This document shows, piece after piece, positions 1 to 11,268 of a DNA stretch of 64,000 nt. Source of the stretch: Tausonia pullulans (taxonomy: Eukaryota > Basidiomycota > Tremellomycetes > Cystofilobasidiales > Mrakiaceae); contig OX637625.1 of assembly GCA_951802195.1 (NCBI GenBank), positions 1,054,001-1,118,000 on the forward strand, in the 5' to 3' direction. Under the pieces are notes generated by a model that ran no database searches, was not told the origin of the DNA, and saw nothing but the letters and a program-made list of their open reading frames with translations. A program made the translations under genes and the position numbers. Each line of letters starts with the position of its first letter. The first letter of the stretch is position 1.

Positions 1-1266
1 CGAGCTGCGCTTACGATCGGGCGCGGCCAGAATTTCTCCCAGCCGACAAAATCATGCACATCGACGTCGATGCCGACAATGACGCTCGGCTCGCCAACGA
101 CCGGGATACCAGGGTAGGTGTCTGGCGCGGTCTTGCCCCATTCATCGACGGGCTTCATGCACCTTGTGTCGACTGCTCGCTCAGCGCTGTAATCAGCATA
201 ATTCGCTCATCAAGAGAGAAAAAAGCCCTCTCACCATCCGAGTAGACGCCTCCATGGACTAGGACGAGGAGGTAGCGCACAAAGTCTGCCTTCTGCGATG
301 ATTCAAAGAGTTCTGGAGATTAGGGGCTGAGCCGGGACAAGGCAAGTTTGTGAACGCACGAGGACGCCGCGATTCATATACTGCAGACAAAGAAGGGTCG
401 TTGTCCTTTCAGCACACAGTGAGACCAGTCAAGCTGCGGGCACACGGAAGGTGACAGCAGACTTACACTCCAGGCCCAGCTGATAGCACTACGCGCAAAA
501 TACTTCTCTATGAAGGCGTCGTTGTCGGTATCCGAGTGGAAGTGATAGGCCCATTTAGGGTTCAACTCCTGCCACTATGAGACCGAGGCATTCGAAGAAG
601 GTCGTCGAAGTCAGCCTGGCTGCGTGTCACCCCCAAGGGAGAGTTCGAAAGAGGCTGGGGCCACCGCCGACCCTCATACTTCGTTCCCCACAGCCGCAAC
701 ACCTCTCCTCCACGTCTCGCCCCATTCAGGCTTAGACGGATCACATTTGACGTACCGAGCGGGTGTCTTCCGTCTCGTCGCTCCTCGTCTGGTCCGTCTG
801 CCAGACGTTCTTCGAGTCGACCATGGCGCCGAGCTGGGAGGAGGCCTCGACGCCTTGCCCAACTCTGCTGAGACTCGAAGCGCGTACAACAGCAAGGCTT
901 CGTTGGAAGGCTGGTCGGACGACGGATGGAAGGTCCGCGGCGAAGTCGTCGAGGCGGGACAGATAGTCCTCCCTCGTCAAAGACTCGTAGCCGATGCGGC
1001 GGTACGCCTCATTATTCTGAGAGTGGATGGGTCAGGTGTTGCTGGGTGTGAGAAGGGGATGGCGAGAGGAGGGAGTGACGCACAGCATGGGCGGCGGCAG
1101 ACAGGTCGTCGACGTCTGGGAATGGCGCGGCAGCGGCGGGCGATGCCAAGCCCCCGTAGAATCTGGCGCGGTCCGTCGCCTGGAGAAGAAGGATGGCCGC
1201 AAATAAGACAAGGGGGATCACGAGGAGGATGGAGCGAGGGAGGGGGCTGATGCCATGAAGAATCAT
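1..1266 (-). CDS. OCH1: Och1-like alpha-1,6-mannosyltransferase, partial
   Basis: Golgi type II membrane glycosyltransferase of the DXD sugar-binding family (PF04488). Such enzymes start or extend the outer chain of N-glycans. The chosen ATG (1264-1266) is followed within about ten residues by a hydrophobic signal anchor (SILLVIPLVLFAAILLLQ), as expected for this topology. Later exons give KNVWQTDQ, NPKWAYHFHSD and then KADFVRYLLVLVHGGVYSD, the family core. After a further intron the exon restarts with DTRCMKPVDEWGK, which completes the D-x-D nucleotide-sugar site. At least four short GT-AG introns are needed. The gene runs off the low-coordinate end after the segment ending FWPRPI, so the C-terminal third is missing. 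A GTG lies in frame at 1294-1296 but the ATG is preferred. The family assignment is firm; Och1 itself versus an Och1 paralogue (Hoc1-like) cannot be decided from this fragment. Confidence 0.82.
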
Positions 1267-1768
1267 GGCAAGGGTGGCTGTTGCGTGAGCAAACACTCAA
1301 TTGAAGCGGAGAACAAGGGACTCCCGCCCTTCTTCTGAGTCTTCCGGGATTGGCTGTAGACAATTGCGGGGCCGGCTTGTGACGTAACCTTAACTCTGGC
1401 CGTCTCACCTTTCTTGCCTTTCTCGCCTTTTTCACCTTTCTTACCTTTCTCAGTCTCCTGATGAGCCTTTCAAAGTGGCCTGTTCGCGATAGAGGCCAAT
1501 TTCTGGACGTTCTCGTCAATTGCAGGCATGCCTGCGCGCGCGAGCTGTAATGCCACCCGCCTGCCCCTTCGCTGCTGCGGAACCAAGAATCTGGAAGGTA
1601 AAAGCATATCATAAACCACCGCTGCCACCATCCATTCACTGCACCCCTTAGGCATCCCTCGCCACCATCACCGGAGGGGTTACGACGGTCGAATCGAGCA
1701 CTGCCTATGCCTTCTCGCGCCCCTCTCCACCTGCCTCCTCTCCTTCTTCTCTCTCTCCTTCTCCAACT
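1267..1768. other. Intergenic: OCH1-like promoter and 3' flank of the next gene
   Basis: About 500 bases without a convincing gene. They hold the upstream region of the Och1-like gene and the 3' flank of the minus-strand gene ending at 1769. A pyrimidine tract at about 1407-1454 is made of five imperfect copies of a 9-base unit of the CCTTTCTNN type. Minus-strand open frames crossing it look like chance frames. Confidence 0.5.
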
Positions 1769-4700
1769 CTAAGTGACCCTTGGGCTTGAGCGTGGGTTTA
1801 TTAGGCAAGGGCTGAGACGGCATCGACTTCTCGCTCTCGCCCTCAATCCAACGCTCGTCTGTTCCTCATTCTGCTCCTCATCCTGCTCCTCGTCCTGCTC
1901 CTCGTCCTGCTCCTCGTCTTCCTCGATCTCCAATTGTGGCTGTCGCACCCACCTCCGCTTGGTTTCAGAACTCCGCTCCTGCAAGTCCGCCTCCTGCTGT
2001 CGGTCCTCCCTCCTTTTCTGCTTCTCCTGCTCCGTCTTCTCCTCCTCGATCCTACTCGCGTTCACCTTTGACTTCCATCTCTTTACCGGGTGCTCCTTCG
2101 GCCGATGTCGCCTGAGCCAGGCCTGATGGCGTGGATCCGACGCGAGGAGGTACCTGTGGAGCGGCTCAGGAATGGGCAAGCCGTTGCGGGTGAGAAGCTT
2201 AATCTCGGCCTTTATCTTGCCGGCCATGTCCTCATTGTCCCTGGAGAGGCGAGGGGATGAATACGTTAGGGGATGGAGTAGTACAAAAAAAAGTCGTCTG
2301 GAGACACACCACTGGGCGAGGGGCCCGTCAGGAGGACCGTAGCGGCTGGACGGGAGGAAGAAGCAAAATCAGCGGCCATCGTCATCGAGTTGGTCCATTA
2401 TCACGGACTCACTCTCGCAGCCACTTGAAAGGCAGTCTCTCAGCAGGCGGGACCTGCCCCGCCGCCTCAAGGAGGAACTGGAGTTCTTTCATGGTCCAGT
2501 AGCGGAACTTGTCGGAATAGGTGTTGCGAGGTCGAGCAGCTGATGAGGAGGGCGGAGAAGACCGCAGCCGTTTCTGCGACTGTTTCGGCGACCGAGCCTG
2601 CGACGACAGACGGACGTTGTTGCCGAGTTCTCTCCGGCGCGATAGAGGCGATGTGGGACCTTGATTGTCAAAGCTGATCGGCGAGGAGGGCGCAGGAAGC
2701 CGGGCGTCATCCTCGTTCTCGTCTTCGTCGTGCGACATCTCCTTGGCGAAGGAGGTTGTTCGACGGTGTGAGGTAGAATTTTGAGACAAGCGTTGAGCTT
2801 TGGCGGAGGCGGACGGGAGCGGCGGTTGTGGAGGTGAAAGAGAAAGAGAAGAGCGGTTACGAAAGTCCGACGTTTGTGAATAGAGCTCTCGACCAGGCCA
2901 CGCTTTCCATCTCGAGCGGACCCCCTGCTCAGTCGCTCTCGAGACGGGGTCGCCGTCATCCCCACTGTCATCAATGTTAACGGGAGAAAACAGCTGACCG
3001 CGCTTCCGCTTGAGTGGACGTTGTGGCGCTGGCTCGGGGTTGCCTTCCCAACCATCATTCAGGTTGAGAGGGACGTCCTCGTAAGCCTGAGTCCCGTTAG
3101 GGCTCGCCTCAGGCTGGGCTGGGACCAATTGCTGAATCCCTGGAACGACGCTAGATGTAGAGGGACCAAGAGATCTCTGGATGGCTGAGGACTTCGACAT
3201 GACGGGACCGGGGATGGGCCAAGTCGACGAAGGGAATGAAGGCTCCGGCTGAGAAGGCACAGCAGGAGGTACATCGATGGCTCGACCGTTCTCCGTATCG
3301 CGCCGGGTAGGAGGTGATGATGGAGTAGGGGCGACTAGTAATGGCGGCTTGAGACTAGACAGCAGACACGAGTCATTACTTGGTGATCTGGACAGCAAGA
3401 GGACGAAGAAGGACTCACGCAAGCTCGGCACCAGATACCATCGCCATAAAATCGTCCTCGTCGACGTCGTCGAAGGCGCCCTCAAGGAGCATTTTTCTCA
3501 GCTGGACTCGAGTGAGTTTTGCGAGATCGATCGACGCAGCTCTGCGAGATGCAGGAGAGTCTCAGCCGGATCAATAAGCGTCTATCTCAAGGGAAAGAAC
3601 CCAACGGCAAGCGGACTCACGGCGTCTTGTTCTGCTCCTCTCGTTTTCCGGCCTCCTCGACAGCGGGCTCGGCAAGGTCGACGATCATGGCCCCTGCCGC
3701 TGGCGCAGGCACTTCTTCGGCCTTCATAACGACAGCCTCTGCAATCACCAACTCATCCACCACAACCATCTTCTGGACAGCCTCCGTCTGAACAACTTCA
3801 TCCTGAGCAGCTCCACCATCCTCGCCGGCAGACTCGACCCCAACCTCGAGAATCTCCTGCATGACCTCAAGCTCCTCCTTGTCGTCGTCCTGCGATCCAA
3901 CCGAAATCGAGCCGTCGTCAGCTCCGTCTTCATGGGCGGCCGTTGTTGCTGGATGATGCTGGCGGTCTTCATTTTGTAACGGAGCGACCTTGACGTCCGT
4001 TTCGACTACGCTGATCGCACTCTCCGCCAATTCCTCCGCCTCCTCTGGGTCCTGGTCATCGACTGCGACCGCATCAGCCTCCTCCTCCTGCGTCGAAGCA
4101 GCCTCTCCAAACATCTGTTCTTCGACCTCTTCATCTTCTTCCTCTTCCCCCTCCTCCTCTTCCCCCTCCTCCTCCTCCTCCTCCTCCTCCTCCTCTCCTG
4201 CCGACTGCGACTCCAGCGGTGGCGCCTCCATCAAGGCATCCTGTAGCGAGAGCCTCGGCTGGCCTGGGAGCTTCGACTGTCGCTGGGCCGCCGGCTGCAG
4301 AACAAACGGTTCAAGCGCCGCTGGACTGCGTTCAGGAGATTCAGAGGAGAAAGCCTCGTAGACAGTGTTCGTCGGGCGAGAGAGAGATGATGGTCGGTGG
4401 AGGACGAGCTCGCCGTCGCCTCCGGCTGAGCTGGAGGACCGAAGGGCAGCCGAGGGTGTCTCCACGACGAGAGCGGCCATACGTCGGCTTTGGATCGGTA
4501 GGGCAGCGGTGGAATGAGAGGGGTCGAAGGCGGGCGTGATTGGCTTTTGAAGCGCGACAGATGACCTGGCTGACGAGTGAGGCTGGGAGAATGCGATTCG
4601 AGAGAGGCTGGTGGGCCGAGACTGGCTAGAGGGCTGCCGGACGTAGAAGGGTGATCGAGGCACACTGAGACGGCGCTCCGCCTCGGGAGGGAGGAGGGCA

Positions 4701-6053
4701 AGCGCGTTCTCGAGAAAGGCCTTGCACAGGTTGACTATCTCGCGCTCGTATACAGCGGAGGGATACCGAGCCTCAAGCGACCGGGCGCTGAGGCGTGCGA
4801 GCTGTTAGCGAGATGTTGCGTGATCCATCTCGTCAGCTCAGAGTGGAGAGAGAGAGAGAGGGAGAAAAAGCGACTGCGTACCTCGCGGGCCCGCTTGGCT
4901 GCCTGGGTGCGCCAGGCAATCTGGAGGTAGTCGCTGGGCGGACTGCTAGATGTACGCTCTAAGAGTGACGCCGAGAAGTGCTCATCTATGAGATCGGCCT
5001 TCTTGCCTCCGGTGAGAAAGCGAAGCTTGTAGAGCTGTGTCAAAAAGGGCAAGAAGGAGAAGATGGCGAGATCAGCGAGAGTTGGCGCGAGATAGCGGGG
5101 AAGGCAACCCCGTCTCACGATTGTTGAGGTCCAGAGAAGCATTACGAGAAGGTCCTCGCTCATCTCGACGCCACTCTGCATCTCAAAGATCCGGAAGAAC
5201 TCGGCCCAGCCGGCCTTGAAGTCCTCGATGTGCGTTGAGGTCGCCGCTGACGGAGAAACTGATGTGACTGCCAGTGTCGCATGAAGAAAGGTCGCGTAGT
5301 TGGAGAGGAGAACCGAGACAGTCACCAACGGGGACAAATCATCGTTGGGAAGGTCAAGGAGAAAGACAGAATTGGACTTGGAAGGGAAGGCGAGACTCTT
5401 GTGGGCTGGGTGGAGGAGACGGACAGGGAAATCGTAAGCAACCTAAGCGCCCAATTTCCGCAGAGGCTTTCACTCACACTGTAAGATGTTCCAGTAATTG
5501 TTCTCAGTCGCTCTGTCCAGACTTTTCGTCGAAGAGGTGAAGTAGAAGTTGAGGAGGTTCTCGGCCGCCAACCGGAGCTCTCCGACCTTCGCTTCGTCCT
5601 CGAGCGACGCGTCGTCGTCGTCGTCCGAGTTGTCCATCGATGGAGCGTCCACCTCGTCCTCTCCCTCCTCTTCAACGCTCTCTTCCTCGGGAGCGGCATC
5701 GAGTCTCTGGCGGATGGATGATCGATTCGAAACGTCATCTTTGTCCCAGTCGTCCTCCTGGACAGCCGACACGCGTGTGTGGGATCCTTTTCGTCGCGGA
5801 CAAGACGGTCAGGGCCACGGGAAGCACCCATTCAGCAGCTCAATCAGAACATACGCAATCTTGTGGCTCTTGTCGAAGGAGCGGGGCCAGCGGCGGCAGC
5901 AGTCTCACGTCGCCGAGAGGAGGAGACAGAGGGGGTGGCCCGAGGAGTACGGAGGTCGGTGTTGGCCGCCTCTTGGTCGCCTTGACCGGCCGATCGGATA
6001 GCGGCGATCCCGAGAGCGGAGCGGGAGCGTGTCGCCCTGAGGGACATCGGCAT
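1769..6053 (-). CDS. Large acidic protein with TRFH-like and Myb-like segments (possible telomere-repeat-binding factor)
   Basis: One gene assembled from about seven exons whose frames join cleanly at GT-AG junctions near 5870/5785, 5480/5410, 4880/4805, 3620/3550, 3420/3350 and 2410/2250. The N-terminus is basic, then Asp/Glu-rich. Next comes an all-helical region of about 270 residues that begins LLNFYF and ends with a helix around LCKAFLENALALL. A long disordered middle follows, with a Glu run at 4130-4200. The C-terminal segment (about 2240-2500) reads RYWTMKELQFLLEAA, then FKWLRE and DMAGKIKAEIKLLTRNG, with tryptophans and a third helix spaced like a Myb/SANT fold. The tail carries DEEQ repeats. 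Helical domain, linker and C-terminal Myb match the order of TRF/Taz1 shelterin proteins, but the usual telobox signature is absent, so this is an inference. The start could also be the ATG at 6045-6047. No other family was recognised. Confidence 0.6.
1860..1925 (-). repeat. In-frame 12-base tandem repeat encoding DEEQ units
   Basis: On the plus strand the unit is a 12-mer of the type CTGCTCCTCGTC repeated about four to five times. On the coding strand it gives four to five Asp-Glu-Glu-Gln units near the C-terminus of the possible TRF-like protein. It should be length-variable between strains. Confidence 0.75.
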
Positions 6054-6357
6054 GGCGGGAAGTAGCCGCAACGATCGGGGAGGCTGAACAGACGGATGAA
6101 TAGTGGATGGAGGTTGGGGCAGAATCGTCCTCCCTTCTGACAAGGTCGGTCGCGCGTCTGATGTCGGCTCCGACGCGTCGTGGAGTTTGTTGCTATGCGG
6201 TGCTTCTATGTTTCTCTTTCTCTGTGCGATCTCTTTGCGATACGTACTAATGTTACATAATATACCTGAGGAAGGGGCGTCCTCCTAGACTTTGCAATTA
6301 ATTGACCTCGCCTGGCCACTGACCGCTCATCTTGTCGCCCTGTCTCCTTCACCCAGC
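6054..6357. other. Intergenic between two minus-strand genes
   Basis: About 300 bases holding the SFT2 3' untranslated region and the promoter of the downstream large acidic protein gene. The stretch around 6200-6290 is A/T-richer and could carry the polyadenylation signal for SFT2. No gene is seen. Confidence 0.45.
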
Positions 6358-7553
6358 TCAAAACGGCAGCACACTGCCCGCACCCCGGAGAGCCATTTGT
6401 CCACCGAACCTTTTGCAGCGACGAAGAGGGAAAGAGTCAGCCATAAGCGAGCGTCAGCAGGCGGCTTAAGATCACTTACCGCAGCGTTGTGATGCCACCC
6501 GGGAAGTAGGCCGCCAGATAGGACAACAGCGCAATGACCTGAACGATCGCCGAGATAAGGGTGCCGATGTAGGATTTGGCCTGTCATCATCGAGGTCAAA
6601 GCGAGTGGAAGTCAGAGAGGTATCGCGAGAGGGCTGGCTCGCTCTTCGCGGGTTGGTCAGGAGGACGCACCCCGACGGCGAAGTAGAGGGTGAGACCGAG
6701 GGAGCCGAAATAGGCGGCCGAAAAGGGGAGTCGCTCTGCAGAGATCAAGTGCTTGAAGTGCGCAACAGGGCCCATGAGGACGGAGAAGCTGGGAAGGCGA
6801 GGAAGAGGGAATGGCAGGCATGTGCAGGCCCAGCCGAAATCAGCGACGCGTCGACAGGATGCATCGAGCCTTTGAGAGCACAGGGTGAGGCTGGACTGAC
6901 CCCATCATGAAGAGGAAGGAGCCGAACCTGATGCGGACAAGTCGTGAAAGCGTCAGAGATATCAGTCGGCGAAGGACAGGAGAACCGAGCGAAAGAAGGA
7001 ACGGGGGCCTCACGTGAAGGCGACAGCGAACTTGCGCGGCTTGAGCGCGAGGAACGGTATGGTCAGGAAAGCGACAAAGAAGCAGACGAGACCTCCTACG
7101 ACGCAGGCGAGAAAGGCGATGAACCTGGCGTGCGAGGATCAAAGCGAAAATGAAACGTCAGCGCTCCATCTTCGTCGTCTTCGACTTCGCTTCGGGGTCA
7201 TCCGGCTCGCACCTCTCCCATCGCGAGAGCGCGAAGTAAGCCTCCTCCTCATTCGTCCGCTCGGCACTCCGGAGCGGGACGTAGCCCGAGATAGAGTTCT
7301 GGAGCGAGGAGAAGTACGACGTCGGGGGTGGTGGGCCCGTCGGGTGGGCCGGCACGTTGAGCGGCTGGGAGGAGCCCTGAGCCCAGCGGAAGTTGGAGAG
7401 CTGGGCGGCGAAGCCTTGCGGTGGGGGGTTCGACATATGGAAGAGCTCGTGAGGTGGGAGGGGTGGTGATGGAGTGAGGGCGACCCCTTCGTGGCCGTGG
7501 TTGGGTGCGGTGGACTTGCGGGTAGAGGAGGTGGAAGCCGCGGGCGTGGTCAT
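6358..7553 (-). CDS. SFT2: Sft2/Got1-type Golgi membrane traffic protein
   Basis: Small tetra-spanning membrane protein of the Sft2 family, which acts in vesicle fusion or retrograde traffic at the Golgi. The ATG at 7551-7553 opens a Pro/Ser-rich cytosolic N-terminus (about 100 residues), then the family signature [20 protein letters not shown]. Exon 2 gives the first membrane helix and [15 protein letters not shown]. Exons 3 and 4 give [20 protein letters not shown] and the third helix with [12 protein letters not shown]. Exon 5 gives the fourth helix ([20 protein letters not shown]). The last exon encodes the conserved tail [16 protein letters not shown] and a TGA at 6358-6360. Six exons and five introns are needed, all with standard signals. 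The N-terminal extension is longer than in ascomycete Sft2. The assignment is firm. Confidence 0.93.
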
Positions 7554-8968
7554 CAAGTCGAAAGACGTAACTTGGAGGAAGCGAGCGAACGCGAGATGAG
7601 GAACCGACCGCAGGTCGCCCGCAGCTTGATCGGCACAGCTGCAGAACTGAGCCCAGACATTTCGCGAGGCAGGGAGAATAATGGCAGAAATGATGCATAA
7701 AAGCAAGAAAGGCACCAGATGAAGGCCAAGATCACCAAGGATCGAGGCTGTCCGGAGACCTCTTGTCACCCATGACGTGATCAATACGACGAGAAAGGAG
7801 CTCGCCGTGGCGAGAGAACGAGTTGGCAGATTCATGCATTGAGGGAGGGCGAAGTGAAGGCAAGGATGGCGGGCAGTAGCCGCATTGGAGACGAGGACGG
7901 GATAGCTCATGATTCCACGCCCTTTGGGATATTTGGCAGAGCAATGTGCTAAAGCTGTCGCCTCGAGGTTCGTATATCAACAGAGGAAAGTGACTGAAGT
8001 TCAGGTGTTGTTGGCAGAGCTTCCGGAGGTGTAGCGAGAGCAGGACCAGTCAAGGCAAGGAAGGTAGGGCCTGGACAACGGATGGGGGCCTCGGCTTAGG
8101 CCAGCAAAAAAGACGAACCAATTGAGTGTGGGCTCCATTTCCTCGCATCATCCAGTCATGCAGTCTGCGTGTCTTCCACATCTGCGTCCTGCTCGATCCA
8201 AGCGTTTTCCTGGCGTGATCATCAGACTCCATCAGGCGGCGTCAGGTCACAGCCCACCAGGCAGTCGGTTCCACGTCAACGTAGCAGATGGACAAGCCAG
8301 CAAGCACCACTTCCACGTTGCCATTTGAGAGTTAAACTAGCAGAGACCATTTGAATCGACAGGACCACGAGCGAGGAATCATGAGATCCGTGTCCCTCTC
8401 TTGAGATGGGAGGTTCTCTGAGGTCATGCAATCTTCGTATTACTTCTCGCGCGTGCAATGAGTTTACAGACATGTTCAGAGCTGGCGATTCAGCTCTTGG
8501 AATCTAAATAAGAGATTAATTGATTAAAGCTCCGTTAAGGGTTACCTCCATCGCCGGAATGGGAATGATGAGCCTCAGGAACGTGAGTCTGCGGCTAGAT
8601 CCGAGGGCTCGCGCTGAAGCTGCCCTCTATGTTCGAACAGGGAACGCTTACGTCCCTATCGCCGGGGCGGGCATTCCTCCTCGTCAGCCTGCTCATGCGC
8701 GAGATTCCCATGCATACTCGCACGAGGTGACTCAGAACCAACTACGACTCAGGCCTCGAGCACCGCAAGGCCATGACCGCTGCCATGGAGATGAGGGAGG
8801 CGAGGCAAGAGTAGGAATGCCCCTCCCCCAACCCACCCATCAAAGACTCTGACTTTTGGTTTATTCACTCTCTCCGCGTCTTGTTGGATTTCTTCTTCTT
8901 CTCTCACTCTCACACAATTCATGTACCGTGTCATGTACCGTGTCTGTTTCCATTCGATCCGCGCACGC
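7554..8968. other. Long intergenic region, no gene recognised
   Basis: About 1.4 kb between SFT2 (starting at 7553, minus) and the 3' end of RRP4 (8969, minus). The open frames here have no family features and no consistent exon joins. Small structures seen: a 12-base tandem duplication (CATGTACCGTGT, twice) at about 8921-8944 and a few 5-6 bp inverted repeats. No tRNA or snRNA signature was found by eye. Confidence 0.45.
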
Positions 8969-10635
8969 TCAAACCATCCGCCCAGCTCTCAGCGCCATCA
9001 TCAGTCCCTCCCCAACCTCATCCCCTCCCACGCCACCACCAGGGACGAGCTTCCCCGCATCGAGGTCTGACTCGAGCGCAAGGTCGTACGCCTCGGCGAC
9101 AGTCGTCGGGTGGATTGGGACATTGTGTCTTGCGAGAAGGAGAATAATGGCGGAGACAAGAGCAATGGCGCGGATAGTCTCAGGGGGGATGACCTGCGGG
9201 AAAGGGGAGGGGACGTAGGTCAGCATGCGGGCAAGCTTGGGCAGAGAGTAAACCAAAGAAAGACGCACGTCGTTCTTCCCACTGTAAACAGCCTCGCCCT
9301 CGAGCCCCGTCGGTCCTGCCCCGCCCTCGGCGCCGTCACCTCCCGCATCTTCGTCTCCCGATTGCGGGACGTGCATCGAGACCCAGATAAAGCCATTGAG
9401 ACCGAGGATGAGGTCGACGCCGCAGGGGAGCGTTTGGAAGTGCGACTTGAGTCGCGGGAGGAGCGCGGGTGGGAGGGTGAGGAGGTGGCCGTTTCGAAGC
9501 TAAAAAGAAGCAGGACGTTCAGGAAATGGAAGAAACAAAAGGAAGCGAAGGAGAGGAAGGTGATTTACCTTGCCGTATCGGAGAGAACGGGTATGAAGCG
9601 ACATGGTGCCGTCGCCCATGAGAGACTGAACCTCGGCGACGAGAAGCTGCAAACATAGAAGTAATATCATTAGACGGGAGAAAAGGGAAGACGTTGACTG
9701 AAAGAGACGTACGTCGCCCTCTTCGAAGAACCTGGTAGCGAGGGGGATCAGAACCTGATACTGTCACGAACACGCAGAGACAGAGAAAAAGAATGAAATA
9801 CGTACAGCCGCATCTGAAGCTCATCCGACTCGAGCTTCCGTCGCTATCGAAGGGGGAAACAATCAGTCACAGTCTCGGAGCGACATCATGAGAGCAACGA
9901 ACCTGGACACCTCCGGGGAGGTTGACGGAGCTCAGCATGAGGATCGCGTCCTGCTTCGATCCCGCGTCGACCTTCCACCGCTTCGAGGCAACCTGGGGAC
10001 GCGTCGTTGAGTCAGTCCCATCCTTCTATCAAGATCGAAAGAAAGATGCTCACCTCTGTTATCCGCCCGACGACCAGGTCTCCAACCTCCGGCGTGAAAC
10101 GCGCCCGGAGCGGCCGAACGCTCACAAGCTTGTTGACCCGCTCGACGCGACCAGTGACACTCGAGATAACGTTCTCCCCTGCGACGTATGTTCCGTGACC
10201 TCTAGCGGTGACAATAGACAATCAGTTCCTTGTATTCCCGTCAACCCTCGACGCGGCGCCCGGCCTTCAACGTCGCTGCTGTCTTTGATCCTATTCCTCC
10301 TGCGTCCGCAATCCCAACGCGCCAGAGAAAAGGGAATGAGAGAGAGAGAGCACAAGAACCCACCGCATGAACGCCGCACTGCTCGTGATGACCGTCCCCG
10401 GGCTCGTAAAGTTGCTAGACCCCTCGCCGAGCGCGTCCGGGTCCTGCTCGACAGCCATGCGCGCAAGCTCGTTCTCAACGTCGAAGTCATCGGCATCCAT
10501 ATCGACGTCTTGGGAGGCGTAGTGCTGGGCGGCGCGAGCCCGCCTGGTCGCCTTGGAAGGGCCGGCGGACGAGGAGGTGGAGGGCTCCTCGAGAACGTCG
10601 AGGTGGGCGAGCAAGGGGGTGGTAATCTTGAACAT
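8969..10635 (-). CDS. RRP4: Exosome complex subunit Rrp4
   Basis: Cap subunit of the RNA exosome, with S1 and KH-type RNA-binding domains. It works in 3'-5' processing of rRNA, snoRNA and mRNA in nucleus and cytoplasm. The ATG at 10633-10635 begins an acidic N-terminus. Then come [14 protein letters not shown] and, across an intron, [17 protein letters not shown], the start of the N-terminal domain. The S1 region contains [18 protein letters not shown] and [11 protein letters not shown]. Further exons give [42 protein letters not shown] and [14 protein letters not shown], all diagnostic of Rrp4. The C-terminal exon encodes [20 protein letters not shown] and ends at TGA 8969-8971. A Gly/Glu-rich insert sits just after the GFIW motif. 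About seven to eight exons. Confidence 0.93.
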
Positions 10636-11268
10636 GGCGGGCGGGGCGCTCTGTTATGTGTTCTCCGGTCCTGTCCTGTCCTCGAAGAGAAGCCTCGTTT
10701 GGTTGATACGCGATAAAGTGTCGCGAGCGAGAAGTGGTGAGTGTCAGAGGAGCGCCTGTCTCTTGCGAAGGAGTTGGCGGAGGATGGTGCGTCGAGTTCC
10801 CTTGGCGACTGGCTCTCGCACTGGATTATTTGGAGGCTGCTTGTATTCTTTTCCATTGGACGAGATAGTAGCGATGAGGGAAACTTGAAATTTTGTGGAT
10901 GAAGAGCAAGGGCAAAAAGGGGTTGCGCCGATCATGGCCCGCGGAGCGGTGCTGTGCCTCACCCAGATCCGTCCTCATCATCGCATCCTTGAAGCCTGGA
11001 AGGCATATCCCTGGCTCTCTCTCCGCATTCCCTCTTCCCAAAGGACTCAACGAATCAGCACCGAGATGGATGAGGCTAGTGCGTTGGTGACGAAGGGCAC
11101 GTGCGCTTTCGCGTCTGCCCTCCCTTCTTCCCTCCTCGCTCGAAAATCAATGTTGACCTCCAACGAGATCGAGGGCAGGTTCGTCGCTCCCCTTCCGTCC
11201 CTTTTTCCAGTATCATCCTGTTTCCCAAGTTCCTGACCGCTTTCCCCCCCTGCTCTTCGTCTTACTTC
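10636..11268. other. Intergenic: RRP4 promoter and RNase P RNA upstream region
   Basis: About 630 bases between the RRP4 start (minus) and the 5' end of the RNase P RNA (plus). No protein gene is supported. GGTTCGTCGCTCC at 11178-11190 loosely resembles a pol III B box and lies in the leader region where yeast RPR1 keeps its A/B boxes; this is speculative. Confidence 0.4.

Noticed and set aside
559-569. GGTTCAACTCC, a perfect pol III B-box match suggesting a tRNA gene
   Set aside because: The flanks do not form a T-arm or acceptor stem, and the site lies in an Och1-like exon and splice acceptor that read well on the other strand.
977-1639. Long minus-strand open frame (220 codons) over the OCH1-like 5' end
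   Set aside because: Composition is low-complexity and Arg-rich, and it overlaps the clear signal-anchor exon in another frame; GC-rich DNA yields many such frames.
8560-8620. C-box-like ATGATGA followed by CTGA, suggesting a box C/D snoRNA
   Set aside because: No terminal stem forms around the two motifs, and such short matches are expected by chance.
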